Source: Betaproteobacteria bacterium Ga0077526
Lineage (GTDB): Bacteria > Pseudomonadota > Gammaproteobacteria > Burkholderiales > Ga0077523
DNA length: 64,000 nucleotides
Direction of reading: 5' to 3'
Assembly (NCBI GenBank): GCA_001464765.1
Contig: LNDV01000030.1
Coordinates: 124,001-188,000, forward strand
The position numbers and the translations under genes are program-made. Each line of letters starts with the position of its first letter. Position 1 is the stretch's first letter. A model generated the notes under the pieces. It was not told where the DNA came from and ran no database searches. It saw nothing but the letters and a program-made list of their open reading frames with translations. Below, in pieces: positions 53,877 through 62,296 of the stretch.

Positions 53877-54875
53877 GTGTTCTTCCTCAAGCGACTGCTC
53901 CTGGCACTGCCCACGCTGTTCGGCGTGGCCGTGGTGGTCTTCGTCCTGCTCCGCGTCGTTCCCGGTGACCCGATCGCGATGATGATCCCGCCGGGCGCAA
54001 GCCAGGCGGACGTGCAGAACCTGCGTGCTGCCTACGGACTGGATCAGCCGATACCGGTGCAGTTCGGCCGCTGGCTGTCGGAAGTCGCCCGGGGCGAGTT
54101 CGGCACCTCCATCAGTCTGCGTGAAGACGTGATGAAGCTCGTGGCCGGGCGCCTGCCTGCCACGCTTGAGCTTTGCGCGGTGGCGATGGTCGTCGCCGTC
54201 ATCCTCGGCATTGCGGCGGGTGTCGTCGCCGTGCGATGGAAGGGCCGCTGGCCGGAGTGGCTGGCCGACGGTCTTTCCGGACTCGGTCTGGCGATTCCGG
54301 ATTTTCTCTGGGGACTGCTCGGCATTCTCGTGCTGGGAGTCCTGTGGCCGCTGCTCCCCGTGTCCGGCCGCATCGATCCTCGCATCGAGTTCGATCCGGG
54401 TTCCCGATTCTTCCTGCTGGCGGCCGTCGTCTCCGGTCGGTTCGATGTGCTCGCCGAACTGCTGCGGCACATGGTCCTGCCGGCCCTGGCCCTGGCCATT
54501 CCGCTCGCCGCGGCACTGGCGCGGGTCGTGAAGGGCTCGCTGGCGGAAGCGATGACCCAGGACTATGTGCTGGTCGCGCGTGCCAAGGGCTATTCGCGCT
54601 CCCGTGTCATTCTCCGGGTCGCCCTGCGCAATGCGCTCATTCCGGCGATCACGCTGACCGGAGTGCAGTTCACCTTTCTCGTCGGCGGCACCGTGCTCGT
54701 CGAGACCATCTTCTCGTTTCCGGGCATCGGCAACCTCGCTATCGGTGCGGTGCTGCAGCGGGATCTGCCTCTTATCCAGGGGCTCGTGCTGGTCTTCGCT
54801 GTGCTCTTCATCGCGATCAATCTCTGCGTCGACGCCACATACGTGGCGCTCGATCCCCGGGTGCGGCGCCCATGA
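53877..54875 (+). CDS. Peptide-type ABC transporter permease 1 (DppB-like)
   Basis: 332 residues from GTG 53877; about six transmembrane helices. Opening FFLKRLLLALPTLFGVAVVVFVLLRVVPGDP and YGLDQPIPVQFGRWL, with the EAA loop DYVLVARAKGYSRSRVILRVALRNALIPAIT that docks the ATPases and ETIFSFPGIGNLA near the end. GTG is used and no clear Shine-Dalgarno precedes it because of the tandem repeat; initiation may depend on read-through or on the repeat. Confidence 0.93.
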   Translation: MFFLKRLLLALPTLFGVAVVVFVLLRVVPGDPIAMMIPPGASQADVQNLRAAYGLDQPIPVQFGRWLSEVARGEFGTSISLREDVMKLVAGRLPATLELCAVAMVVAVILGIAAGVVAVRWKGRWPEWLADGLSGLGLAIPDFLWGLLGILVLGVLWPLLPVSGRIDPRIEFDPGSRFFLLAAVVSGRFDVLAELLRHMVLPALALAIPLAAALARVVKGSLAEAMTQDYVLVARAKGYSRSRVILRVALRNALIPAITLTGVQFTFLVGGTVLVETIFSFPGIGNLAIGAVLQRDLPLIQGLVLVFAVLFIAINLCVDATYVALDPRVRRP

Positions 54876-55708
54876 GGGTTTCACCGAAACTCGGGTTCGG
54901 GCTGGGCGTGTATCTGGGACTCGTCCTTCTCGCCTTCGGCGCGCACTGGATCGCACCGCACGATCCGCTCGAACAGGATCTGCTCAACACGTTCGCGCCG
55001 CCGGCATGGCGGGACGGCGGGACATCCACGTTCTGGCTCGGCACGGACAGCCTCGGCCGGGACATCCTCTCGCGGCTCATTCATGGGAGCCGGGTTGCCG
55101 TCACGGTGGCGCTCATCGCCGCCACTTGCGCGGGAATTCTCGGCACGGTCCTGGGTCTCTGCGCGGGCTACTTCGGCGGCTGGGTGGACACTGTCGTATC
55201 GCGAATCGTGGACGTGTGGATGGCATTCCCGCCAGTCCTTCTCTCGATCGTGCTTGCCGCAGTGCTGGGCGCGGGCCTTCACACGGTCGTCATCGCCATC
55301 GTCGTGATCGACTGGACCCGGTTCTGTCGCGTCGTGCGGGCGGAGGTGATGGTCCAGAAGAGCCGTGACTACGTCACCTCGGCGCTCACCATCGGGCTGT
55401 CGCCGTGGCGCATTCTCACCGGCGAGGTAGTGCCCAACGTGGTGCCGCTGCTCATCACGCTCTTCACCCTGGAGATGGGCATCGCGATCGTGGTGGAGGC
55501 GGTGCTGAGCTTTGCCGGGCTCTCCGTCGCGAACGATGACGCCACGTGGGGCAGCATGATTCAGGAAGGCCGACAGTTCGTCCGCCAGGCGTGGTGGCTG
55601 ATGGTCGCACCCATGGTTTGCATCGTCTTGTCGGTGCTGGCGGCCAATGCCCTCGGAGACGGTCTGAGGGAGCGTTTCGATCCCTTGCTCCGCAGGGAAC
55701 GACCATGA
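54872..55708 (+). CDS. Peptide-type ABC transporter permease 2 (DppC-like)
   Basis: 278 residues, about six transmembrane helices. APHDPLEQDLLNTFAPPAW, FWLGTDSLGRDILSRLIHGSRVAVTVALIA, the EAA loop SRDYVTSALTIGLSPWRILTGEVVPNVVPLLIT and VVEAVLSFAGLSVANDDATWGSMI are standard for this subunit. ATGA overlap with permease 1 and with the first ATPase gene. Confidence 0.94.
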   Translation: MRVSPKLGFGLGVYLGLVLLAFGAHWIAPHDPLEQDLLNTFAPPAWRDGGTSTFWLGTDSLGRDILSRLIHGSRVAVTVALIAATCAGILGTVLGLCAGYFGGWVDTVVSRIVDVWMAFPPVLLSIVLAAVLGAGLHTVVIAIVVIDWTRFCRVVRAEVMVQKSRDYVTSALTIGLSPWRILTGEVVPNVVPLLITLFTLEMGIAIVVEAVLSFAGLSVANDDATWGSMIQEGRQFVRQAWWLMVAPMVCIVLSVLAANALGDGLRERFDPLLRRERP

Positions 55709-56571
55709 CACCTCCCGTGCTGCTCGACATCGACGGATTGCGGGTCTCCGTGGGCGGACGCCCGGTGCTGCGCGATGTTTCGCTTCAGGTCCGGTCCGGC
55801 GAGATCGCAGGCCTCGTGGGTGAGTCGGGCGCGGGCAAGACGATGGCCGGCCGCGCCGTGCTCGGCCTGCTTCCGGATGCCGCACGGGTGCTGTCGGGGG
55901 AGATACGGTTCGACGGGACCGATCTTCTGAGTCTGAAGGCCCGCGCACGGGAGGCCCTGCTCGGCCGCGACATCGCCCTCATCCCGCAGAACCCCATGAC
56001 GGCGCTCAATCCGGTGGCTCGCATCGGAACGCAGATCGTCGACGGGCTCCGCATGCATCTCGGGCTCGACCGGAACGGCGCCCGCGCGCGGGCCGTCGAG
56101 TTGCTGCAGGCGGTCCACCTGCCTGACCCCGAGTCGCTGCTGCGCCGCTTTCCGCACGAGCTGTCGGGCGGGATGCGTCAGCGGGTGCTCATCGCCAGCG
56201 CGTTCTCGTGCCGGCCCCGGCTCGTGATCGCCGACGAACCCACCACGGCGCTCGACGTCACTGTGCAGAAGCAGTGCCTGCGTCTCATCCGCGAACTTCA
56301 GAGGCAGCACGCGACGGCGGTCCTGTTCGTCACGCACGATCTGGGTGTCGTCGCGAAGCTATGCGACAGCGTGGCTGTGATGCACGGCGGACGGATCCTG
56401 GAGTTCCGCTCGGGCGACGACATCTTTCGCGCGCCTCGGCATCCGTACACGCGGGCATTGCTCGCCGCGACACCGCGCTTCGATCGCCCCGGCGACACGC
56501 TTGTGCCGGTCTCGGCCGAAGTGCTGGCGCGCTTGCAGGAGGAAGTGGATGTCTACGATGCGGCACACTGA
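55705..56571 (+). CDS. Peptide-type ABC transporter ATPase 1 (DppD-like)
   Basis: 288 residues. Walker A GESGAGKT (39-46), signature LSGGMRQR, Walker B LVIADEPTTALD, and H-loop VTHDLGVV. C-terminal extension RFDRPGDTLVPVSAEVLARLQEE is shared with oligopeptide-importer ATPases and usually binds the permease. Overlaps permease 2 (ATGA) and the second ATPase gene by 23 bp. Confidence 0.94.
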   Translation: MTPPVLLDIDGLRVSVGGRPVLRDVSLQVRSGEIAGLVGESGAGKTMAGRAVLGLLPDAARVLSGEIRFDGTDLLSLKARAREALLGRDIALIPQNPMTALNPVARIGTQIVDGLRMHLGLDRNGARARAVELLQAVHLPDPESLLRRFPHELSGGMRQRVLIASAFSCRPRLVIADEPTTALDVTVQKQCLRLIRELQRQHATAVLFVTHDLGVVAKLCDSVAVMHGGRILEFRSGDDIFRAPRHPYTRALLAATPRFDRPGDTLVPVSAEVLARLQEEVDVYDAAH

Positions 56572-57391
56572 CCCGGTGCTGCCTGTCCTCGAAGCGCGAG
56601 GTCTCCGGTTGCACCTCGCGGATCGTGCAGGAGCCCGGTGGTTCCGGAAGGCGCCGCGACTGGAGATCCTCCGTGGTATCGACCTGAGCGTCGCGCAGGG
56701 GGAGACGATCGGCGTCGTCGGTGAATCCGGGTCGGGCAAGACCACACTCGGGCGAACGCTGCTGCGTCTGTACGAGCCGACGGATGGCAGTCTGCGATTC
56801 GAGGGGCAGGACATCACCCACGCGCGAGAAGAACGGCTCCGGCCGATGCGCGCCAGGATGCAGTGCATTTTCCAGGACCCGCTGTCATCGCTCAACCCGA
56901 GGCATCGTATCGAGGACATCGTTGCCCAGCCGCTGCTCTCGTTCGGGCTGGTGCGCGACCGGAGCGAGGCGCGCGGGCGCGCGCGGCAACTGCTGGAGCG
57001 GGTACAGCTTTCCCAGTCGTTCGCGTTGCGCTATCCGCATGAACTGTCAGGCGGGCAGCGCCAGCGGGTCGGCATTGCACGGGCGATCGCGGCGTCCCCG
57101 AAGCTCGTCATCGCCGATGAGATCGTCTCGGGACTGGATGTGTCGACCCAGGCGCAGATCCTGATGCTCCTGCGCGAGATCCGCGCGGAGACGGCGCTCG
57201 TGTTCATCAGTCACGACCTTTCCGTCGTGCGGGCGCTGTGCGACCGTGTCTTGGTCATGCATCGCGGCGTGGTGGTGGAGCAGGGCGCGACGGACGCGGT
57301 GTTCGCCCGGCCGGAGCACGACTACACGCGGGATCTCCTGGCTTCGATTCCTCTGCCCGAGCGCGACCCGAACTGGATCGGGTCGGCCTGA
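56549..57391 (+). CDS. Peptide-type ABC transporter ATPase 2 (DppF-like)
   Basis: 280 residues from ATG 56549 (GGAGGAAG six bases upstream; ATG 56558 is possible). Walker A GESGSGKT (58-65), signature LSGGQRQR, Walker B LVIADEIVSGLD (usual DEPVSALD altered to DEIVSGLD), and SHDLSVVRALCDRV. C-terminus YTRDLLASIPLPERDPN is typical. Completes the importer. Convergent with the histidine kinase gene. Confidence 0.94.
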   Translation: MSTMRHTDPVLPVLEARGLRLHLADRAGARWFRKAPRLEILRGIDLSVAQGETIGVVGESGSGKTTLGRTLLRLYEPTDGSLRFEGQDITHAREERLRPMRARMQCIFQDPLSSLNPRHRIEDIVAQPLLSFGLVRDRSEARGRARQLLERVQLSQSFALRYPHELSGGQRQRVGIARAIAASPKLVIADEIVSGLDVSTQAQILMLLREIRAETALVFISHDLSVVRALCDRVLVMHRGVVVEQGATDAVFARPEHDYTRDLLASIPLPERDPNWIGSA

Positions 57392-57409
57392 CCGCCGCCG
57401 TTCGCGCGA

Positions 57410-60400
57410 TCAGGCGACGTGCCGCAGGGCGCCCGATTCCACGGCGACCTGCGAGCCGGGCAGCACCATGACGAAGCGCGCACCACCGCTCTCCGCATGC
57501 TCCGCCCAGATGCGTCCGGCATGCTGATTGACGATCTCGCGGCAGATGGCCAGTCCGAGACCCGTGCCGCCGGCGCCGCTTTTCGTCTTGCTGCTCTGGA
57601 CGAACTTGTCGAACACGGCTTCCAGCTCGCCCTGCGGGATTCCGGCACCGTCATCGGTTACCGCCAGCCTCGCGCACGCCGCCTCGCCAACGGCCGAGGC
57701 GTTGCAGACTTCCATCTCCAGGCGAACGCGCTTGCCTGACGGCGTGAACTTGATGGCGTTGCCGAGAACATTCCTGACCACCTGAGCCACGCGCACGGCG
57801 TCGCACCAGACCGGCACGGCATCGCCTTCCAGCGAGAGATCCACGACCACGCCGCGCTCCCGCGCGACGCCCGAGAGTTCGTCGACGACGCCTGCCGTGA
57901 TGTCACGCATGTCATGCCGGCCGAACTCGTAGTTCATGCGGCCGGCTTCCAGTTTCGACAGGTCCAGCAGATCGTTGAGCAGTCGCAGCAGGCGGTCACC
58001 GCTCGCTTCGATACGGCCGAGGTATTGCCCGAGCTTGACGGCATCGCCCTTGCCCGCGGCGAGTCGTTCGGTCCCCAGTCGTGCGAAGGACAGGATCGCG
58101 TGCATGGGGGTGCGCAGCTCGTGCGACATGTTGGCGAGGAACTCGGACTTCGCGTGGTTGGCGGCTTCGGCGGCATCCTTGGCGGCCGCGAGTTCCTGCG
58201 TTCGCGCCGCGACCAGTTCCTCCAGTCTGTCCCGATGCTCGCGCAACGCTTCCTCTGTCTGACGCCGCGACGTTACGTCCAGCACGGCCGCGATGATGTA
58301 TCGCGAGCCGTCCGACATCACGGCACCGACCTTGGTCTTGAGCATCCACCTCGGACCTCGGCCCGGGAGCGGGACCTCGGTCTCGGCAATGAGCTTGCCG
58401 CCTTCCGCCCAGAGCTTGTGGTCTTCTGCCTCCACCTTGTCGGCATATTCGGACGGGAGCAGGGAACGGTCCGAACTGCCGATCAGCGCGGACTTGGGCA
58501 TCCCGAGATCCAGGGCAGCGGCCTCGTTGACGACGACCCAGCGATGCTCGCTGTCCTTCACGAACACCGGGACCGGGATCGCATCGATCACGGTGTCGAG
58601 GAATCGGCGGTTGCGTTCCAGTTCGAGTTCCGCCCGCTTGCGGTCGGTGATGTCGAGGTTGAGCCCGATCAGGTAGCGGGAACCGTCCGCGAGCGACACG
58701 ATGCCCTTTGTATTGAGGATCCATTGCGGACTGCGGCCCGGTATCGGGATCTGCGCTTCCCTCACTGAGCGTCCGCCCGAGGCCCACAGTTCATCTTCTT
58801 CGGCTCCGGCCATGGCGGCATAGTCGGGCGGAAGGAGATCTGCGTCAGAGATGCCGATCAGCGACGAGCGCGGACGATCGAACTGGGCAGCTCCCGCGTC
58901 GTTCACCAGAACCCAGCGGTGGTCGCGGTCCTTGACGAAGACCGGAATCGGCAGCCCGTTGAGGATCGCATCGAGGAACTGGTGGCTTCGTTCCACTTCC
59001 AGTTCGGCCTGCTTGCGGTCGTGGATGTCGGTGGACACGCTGATCACATAGCGACTGCCGTCGGGCATCGAGATCACAGACTTGTGTTTCAGGTACCAGC
59101 GCGGGTTCTCGGACACGATGCCGGAGAGAATCTCCGTCAGCAGTGCCGTGCCCGTGTCGAGGATCGTCCGATCCTCCCGTTCGGTACGGTCGGCGACGTC
59201 GGGCGGCAGCAGTTCGCCGTCTCGCTTGCCGAGAGACTTGCGACGGTCGATCCGGAAGGTGCGGACGAACGCATCGTTGATCATGGACCAGCGCAGCCGG
59301 TCGTCCTTGACGATGATCGGGTTCGGAATTGCGTTGATGATGGCATCGAGGAAGGCATGACTCCTCTGCGCGGCAAGCTCCGCAGCCTTCAGTTCCGTGA
59401 CGTCGGTGAGCGCGCCGACGCAACGGACGGTCCGGCCCGAGTCGTCCCAGACGGCATTGCCCTGGGAGTGGTAGTGGCGGTAGTTTCCGGCGCGCGTGCG
59501 GATCCTCAGCACGAGGTCCAGTGGGGCCCGGTTTCGCATCAGGTCCCGCAGGGCCCGCTCGCGAGTCGGGCGGTCCTCGGGGTGCAGGCGCAGGTCGAAA
59601 TCCTCGAAGGCGCCTGCGTCCAGGTAGAAGCCGTCGCCCAGGCCGTCCGGCGTGCTGGCAAGGCTCGCGGGATCGATCTCCATCATCTGCAAAAAGGCCC
59701 GGCTGCAGAAGAGCCGTCCGGTCACGAGATTCCACTCCCAGATGCCGGTGCCGCTCGCGGCGACCGAGAGCCGGTAACGCTCCTGGCTGGTAAGCAGGAG
59801 TTCCTGGGCGGCTTGCTGATCATGTACATCCACTGCGGTGCCCACGAAGCCGGTGCACTGGCCGTTCCCGTCCAGGCGCGGCTCCCCGGAGACGTGGAAC
59901 CATCGGAACGAACCGTCGTGGCGCCGCAGGCGGACGACTTCCCCGAAAGCCTTCTGACGCTGGAAGGCCGCATCGAGTCGCGGCAAGTCGTCACGATGCA
60001 CCCAGTTCATCTCGATTCCCTCCCGTGGAAGGACGCGCGGCGGCACGCCGGCATACTGCCACCAGCGGGAGTTGAGATAGGTGACGCGCAGATCGAGATT
60101 CGACAGCCATGTGATGAACGGCGCCGTGTCGGCGAGGTCGCGGAACCGCTGTTCCGTGTCGTCGCGTGCACGGCTGAGTTCCGCTTCGGCACGCTCCCGG
60201 TTCCGGTCGACCATGCGGGCCCAGCGAAAGGCCACCAGGCTCATGAGCGCGCCGGCGAGCAGGACGAAGTCCGCGCGGATGAAGGCGATCCGCGGTGTGA
60301 CGGACGTCACTTCGACCGTCCATCGTGCACCGCCGATCTCGACATCGCCGGCTTCCCGGAATCGTGCGTGCTGGCTTCCGGCGACCTGACGCCCGTCGAT

Positions 60401-61210
60401 GAAGTCTTCCGCGCCTGGCGGGCGGATTCTCAGGATGGCTTCGGGGACGCGATCGGCGACCGTGTCGATCATCGTGCGCAGGCGCACGGCCGACAGGATG
60501 AACCCCAGGTGCGGTTGCTCTCCGCGGGCGCCGGCCCCCGGCGGGGTAGCGCCGTGGAAGCCGTAGACCGGCGCATAGATCGCGACTGCGGGTCCGGATT
60601 CGACACTCTCCGTGCCAGTCTTGGGGTCGATCGCCTTCAACTGGACTACGGTGGAATAGGCGATTCCTCGGGTAGCCAGAGCCCGGTCGATCGCCTGGCG
60701 GCGCTGGGGGTTGGTCGACGGGTCGAAACCGAACGGGGGCGCCACCGAACCCGGCCGAGGCTGACTGGAGAGAACCAGCGGGAAGTAAACGGGGCGATCG
60801 CCTTCGGGCCAGACCTTGTAACGCGGATCCGCGGCGCGCCGCCTGGCGAGGTGCGCTTCCAGGTCCTCACGATTCACTCGTTCCAGAAACCCGATACCCG
60901 TGGCGCCGAGGCGCCCGATGGCAGGAAGGTGAAGGCCTTCCACGTACGCGCTCCATTCCTCCGCGCCGAGGTCCGGTCGGATGGCGAGCAGTCCGGATGA
61001 GGCCAACATGATCTGTTCGATGGTCGCGAACTGGACTTGCAGTTGTTCCAGCACCCTTCCATAGGCGCGGCGGAACCGTTCGTCTTCCGTGCGGGCTTCG
61101 TCGTAGCGCAGGCCGACCCACACCAGCAAGGTGAAGACGAACGTCATCCCCATCACCCACCAGGGATTGGTGAGGCGGGAGCGGTTCGAGTCCAGGCCGG
61201 AAAGGGGCAT
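57410..61210 (-). CDS. CHASE/multi-PAS sensor histidine kinase
   Basis: 1266 residues. Transmembrane helix about 19-34, a periplasmic CHASE domain (about 50-310; LEQLQVQFATIEQIMLASSGLLAIRPDL and FPLVLSSQPRPGSVAPPFGFDPSTNPQRR), second helix (FVLLAGALMSLVAFRWARM), then five PAS/PAC units: two divergent (ITWLSNLDLRVTYLNSRWWQY; GTGIWEWNLVTGRL) and three near-copies beginning SHAFLDAIINAIPNPIIVKD, SHQFLDAILNGLPIPVFVKD and NRRFLDTVIDAIPVPVFVKD. A coiled coil (EALREHRDRLEELVAARTQELAAAKDAAEAANHAKSEF) leads to HisKA (His in MSHELRTPMHAIL) and HATPase (NVLGNAIKFT, DDGAGIP, GTGLGLAICREI). No receiver domain and no response-regulator gene nearby. Membrane-bound sensor. Confidence 0.95.
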   Translation of the reverse strand: MPLSGLDSNRSRLTNPWWVMGMTFVFTLLVWVGLRYDEARTEDERFRRAYGRVLEQLQVQFATIEQIMLASSGLLAIRPDLGAEEWSAYVEGLHLPAIGRLGATGIGFLERVNREDLEAHLARRRAADPRYKVWPEGDRPVYFPLVLSSQPRPGSVAPPFGFDPSTNPQRRQAIDRALATRGIAYSTVVQLKAIDPKTGTESVESGPAVAIYAPVYGFHGATPPGAGARGEQPHLGFILSAVRLRTMIDTVADRVPEAILRIRPPGAEDFIDGRQVAGSQHARFREAGDVEIGGARWTVEVTSVTPRIAFIRADFVLLAGALMSLVAFRWARMVDRNRERAEAELSRARDDTEQRFRDLADTAPFITWLSNLDLRVTYLNSRWWQYAGVPPRVLPREGIEMNWVHRDDLPRLDAAFQRQKAFGEVVRLRRHDGSFRWFHVSGEPRLDGNGQCTGFVGTAVDVHDQQAAQELLLTSQERYRLSVAASGTGIWEWNLVTGRLFCSRAFLQMMEIDPASLASTPDGLGDGFYLDAGAFEDFDLRLHPEDRPTRERALRDLMRNRAPLDLVLRIRTRAGNYRHYHSQGNAVWDDSGRTVRCVGALTDVTELKAAELAAQRSHAFLDAIINAIPNPIIVKDDRLRWSMINDAFVRTFRIDRRKSLGKRDGELLPPDVADRTEREDRTILDTGTALLTEILSGIVSENPRWYLKHKSVISMPDGSRYVISVSTDIHDRKQAELEVERSHQFLDAILNGLPIPVFVKDRDHRWVLVNDAGAAQFDRPRSSLIGISDADLLPPDYAAMAGAEEDELWASGGRSVREAQIPIPGRSPQWILNTKGIVSLADGSRYLIGLNLDITDRKRAELELERNRRFLDTVIDAIPVPVFVKDSEHRWVVVNEAAALDLGMPKSALIGSSDRSLLPSEYADKVEAEDHKLWAEGGKLIAETEVPLPGRGPRWMLKTKVGAVMSDGSRYIIAAVLDVTSRRQTEEALREHRDRLEELVAARTQELAAAKDAAEAANHAKSEFLANMSHELRTPMHAILSFARLGTERLAAGKGDAVKLGQYLGRIEASGDRLLRLLNDLLDLSKLEAGRMNYEFGRHDMRDITAGVVDELSGVARERGVVVDLSLEGDAVPVWCDAVRVAQVVRNVLGNAIKFTPSGKRVRLEMEVCNASAVGEAACARLAVTDDGAGIPQGELEAVFDKFVQSSKTKSGAGGTGLGLAICREIVNQHAGRIWAEHAESGGARFVMVLPGSQVAVESGALRHVA

Positions 61211-61670
61211 CAGTCGCGGCCGGCAGGCCGCACCTCGAAGGTGTGAGGACGGTCCGACTGAACGGACCGTATGCCCGGCACGAGGTCATTCCCGGGAAGT
61301 CGGGACGGGGAAGCGTCGACCCGCCCGACCGAAGGCGAAGCCCTGACGCCATTGGTCTGGTGGCGGAACCCCGTGAATTGCTGATTGGATGACGCGACCG
61401 CGAAACGAGGCCGCCGTGACCCGACATCAATCCGGGAAACGGTTCGGGCGATCCGCGCGGTCCGAATGCTTCGCATCTTCCGGCAGAACGGCATGCTGCG
61501 CGTCCTCTTGAGGGCCACACGAAGAATTCTCCACCGTTCTGCGAGATTTGCCGACCGGATTTCTTGACCGATCGCAAAGGTAGGCGAGTTGGGAGAGCCG
61601 ACACTGTCTGAACGCGAAACGGCGGGCGGACTGGTGGGGTGTTTCGCCGACGGGTTGGACAGGAAAGTTC
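61211..61670. other. Non-coding part of the divergent region between histidine kinase and rubrerythrin
   Basis: About 460 bp with no supportable gene. One 9-bp inverted repeat, GCAGAACGG (61483-61491) and CCGTTCTGC (61534-61542), may form a loop. The kinase promoter must lie near 61211-61300 but was not recognised. Confidence 0.4.
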
Positions 61671-61700
61671 TTTACATTGGACAAATGCGGCGCTTATACT
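61671..61700 (+). promoter_or_regulatory. Sigma70 promoter of the rubrerythrin operon
   Basis: TTTACA (61671-61676), 18 bp, TATACT (61695-61700). Start of transcription is expected near 61707, giving an ~80-nt leader to the rubrerythrin ATG. Confidence 0.7.
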
Positions 61701-61711
61701 GCGTTTACCGT

Positions 61712-61726
61712 TTAGACGAAGTCTAA
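61712..61726. promoter_or_regulatory. Perfect 15-bp palindrome, candidate operator of the rubrerythrin operon
   Basis: TTAGAC-GAA-GTCTAA, centred at 61719, about +5 to +19 relative to the predicted transcription start, the position of a repressor site. It does not match the Fur, PerR or OxyR consensus that I know. A redox or metal-responsive repressor is expected for a rubrerythrin operon. Confidence 0.55.
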
Positions 61727-61788
61727 GTCGGGTCTGTCGCCGGCGCATCCGTCCGGCCATATTCATCGATGAATACTTGGAGGTCCAC

Positions 61789-62208
61789 ATGCAACTCAAG
61801 GGCTCGAAGACCGAGGGCAACCTCAAGGCGGCCTTCGCTGGCGAATCGCAGGCCAATCGCCGCTATCTGTATTTCGCAAACAAGGCCGACGTCGAAGGTC
61901 AGAACGACGTGGCGGCGCTGTTCCGCTCCACGGCGGAAGGCGAGACCGGTCACGCCCACGGTCACCTGGAGTATCTCGAAGTGGTCGGTGACCCCGCGAC
62001 CGGCATGCCGATCGGTTCCTCCCGTGACAACCTGAAGGCTGCGGTTGCCGGTGAGACGCACGAATACACCGACATGTACCCCGGCATGGCGAAGTCCGCC
62101 CGCGAGGAAGGCTTCGACGAGATCGCCGACTGGTTCGAGACGCTGGCGAAGGCGGAGCGCTCGCACGCCAACCGCTTCCAGAAGGCCCTGGATCAGTTGA
62201 CCGACTGA
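61789..62208 (+). CDS. Rubrerythrin-family di-iron protein without rubredoxin domain
   Basis: 139 residues, GGAGG upstream of ATG 61789. Ferritin-like: [38 protein letters not shown] and the helix pairs with Glu/His ligands ([59 protein letters not shown]). Full-length rubrerythrin (about 190 residues) has a C-terminal rubredoxin electron donor; this one lacks it. Likely reduces hydrogen peroxide, using an external donor such as the Fe-S protein encoded next. Confidence 0.94.
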   Translation: MQLKGSKTEGNLKAAFAGESQANRRYLYFANKADVEGQNDVAALFRSTAEGETGHAHGHLEYLEVVGDPATGMPIGSSRDNLKAAVAGETHEYTDMYPGMAKSAREEGFDEIADWFETLAKAERSHANRFQKALDQLTD

Positions 62209-62232
62209 GCCCGCGAGTCCTGCTGGCAGTCC

Positions 62233-62267
62233 GATGCGGCAGGGTTGATCCCTGCCGCATCTCTTCC
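62233..62267 (+). terminator. Terminator/attenuator between rubrerythrin and Fe-S genes
   Basis: Perfect 12-bp stem GATGCGGCAGGG (62233-62244) with CCCTGCCGCATC (62250-62261), TTGAT loop and TCTTCC tail. The T-run is interrupted, so partial termination giving excess rubrerythrin mRNA is likely. Confidence 0.75.
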
Positions 62268-62296
62268 TACCTCCCACAGCCACCCAAGAGCCCCCC

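Noticed and set aside
61175..61200. GGTTCGAGTCC resembling a tRNA T-loop
   Set aside because: It is inside the histidine kinase coding start (LDSNRSRL) and has no acceptor or anticodon stems around it.
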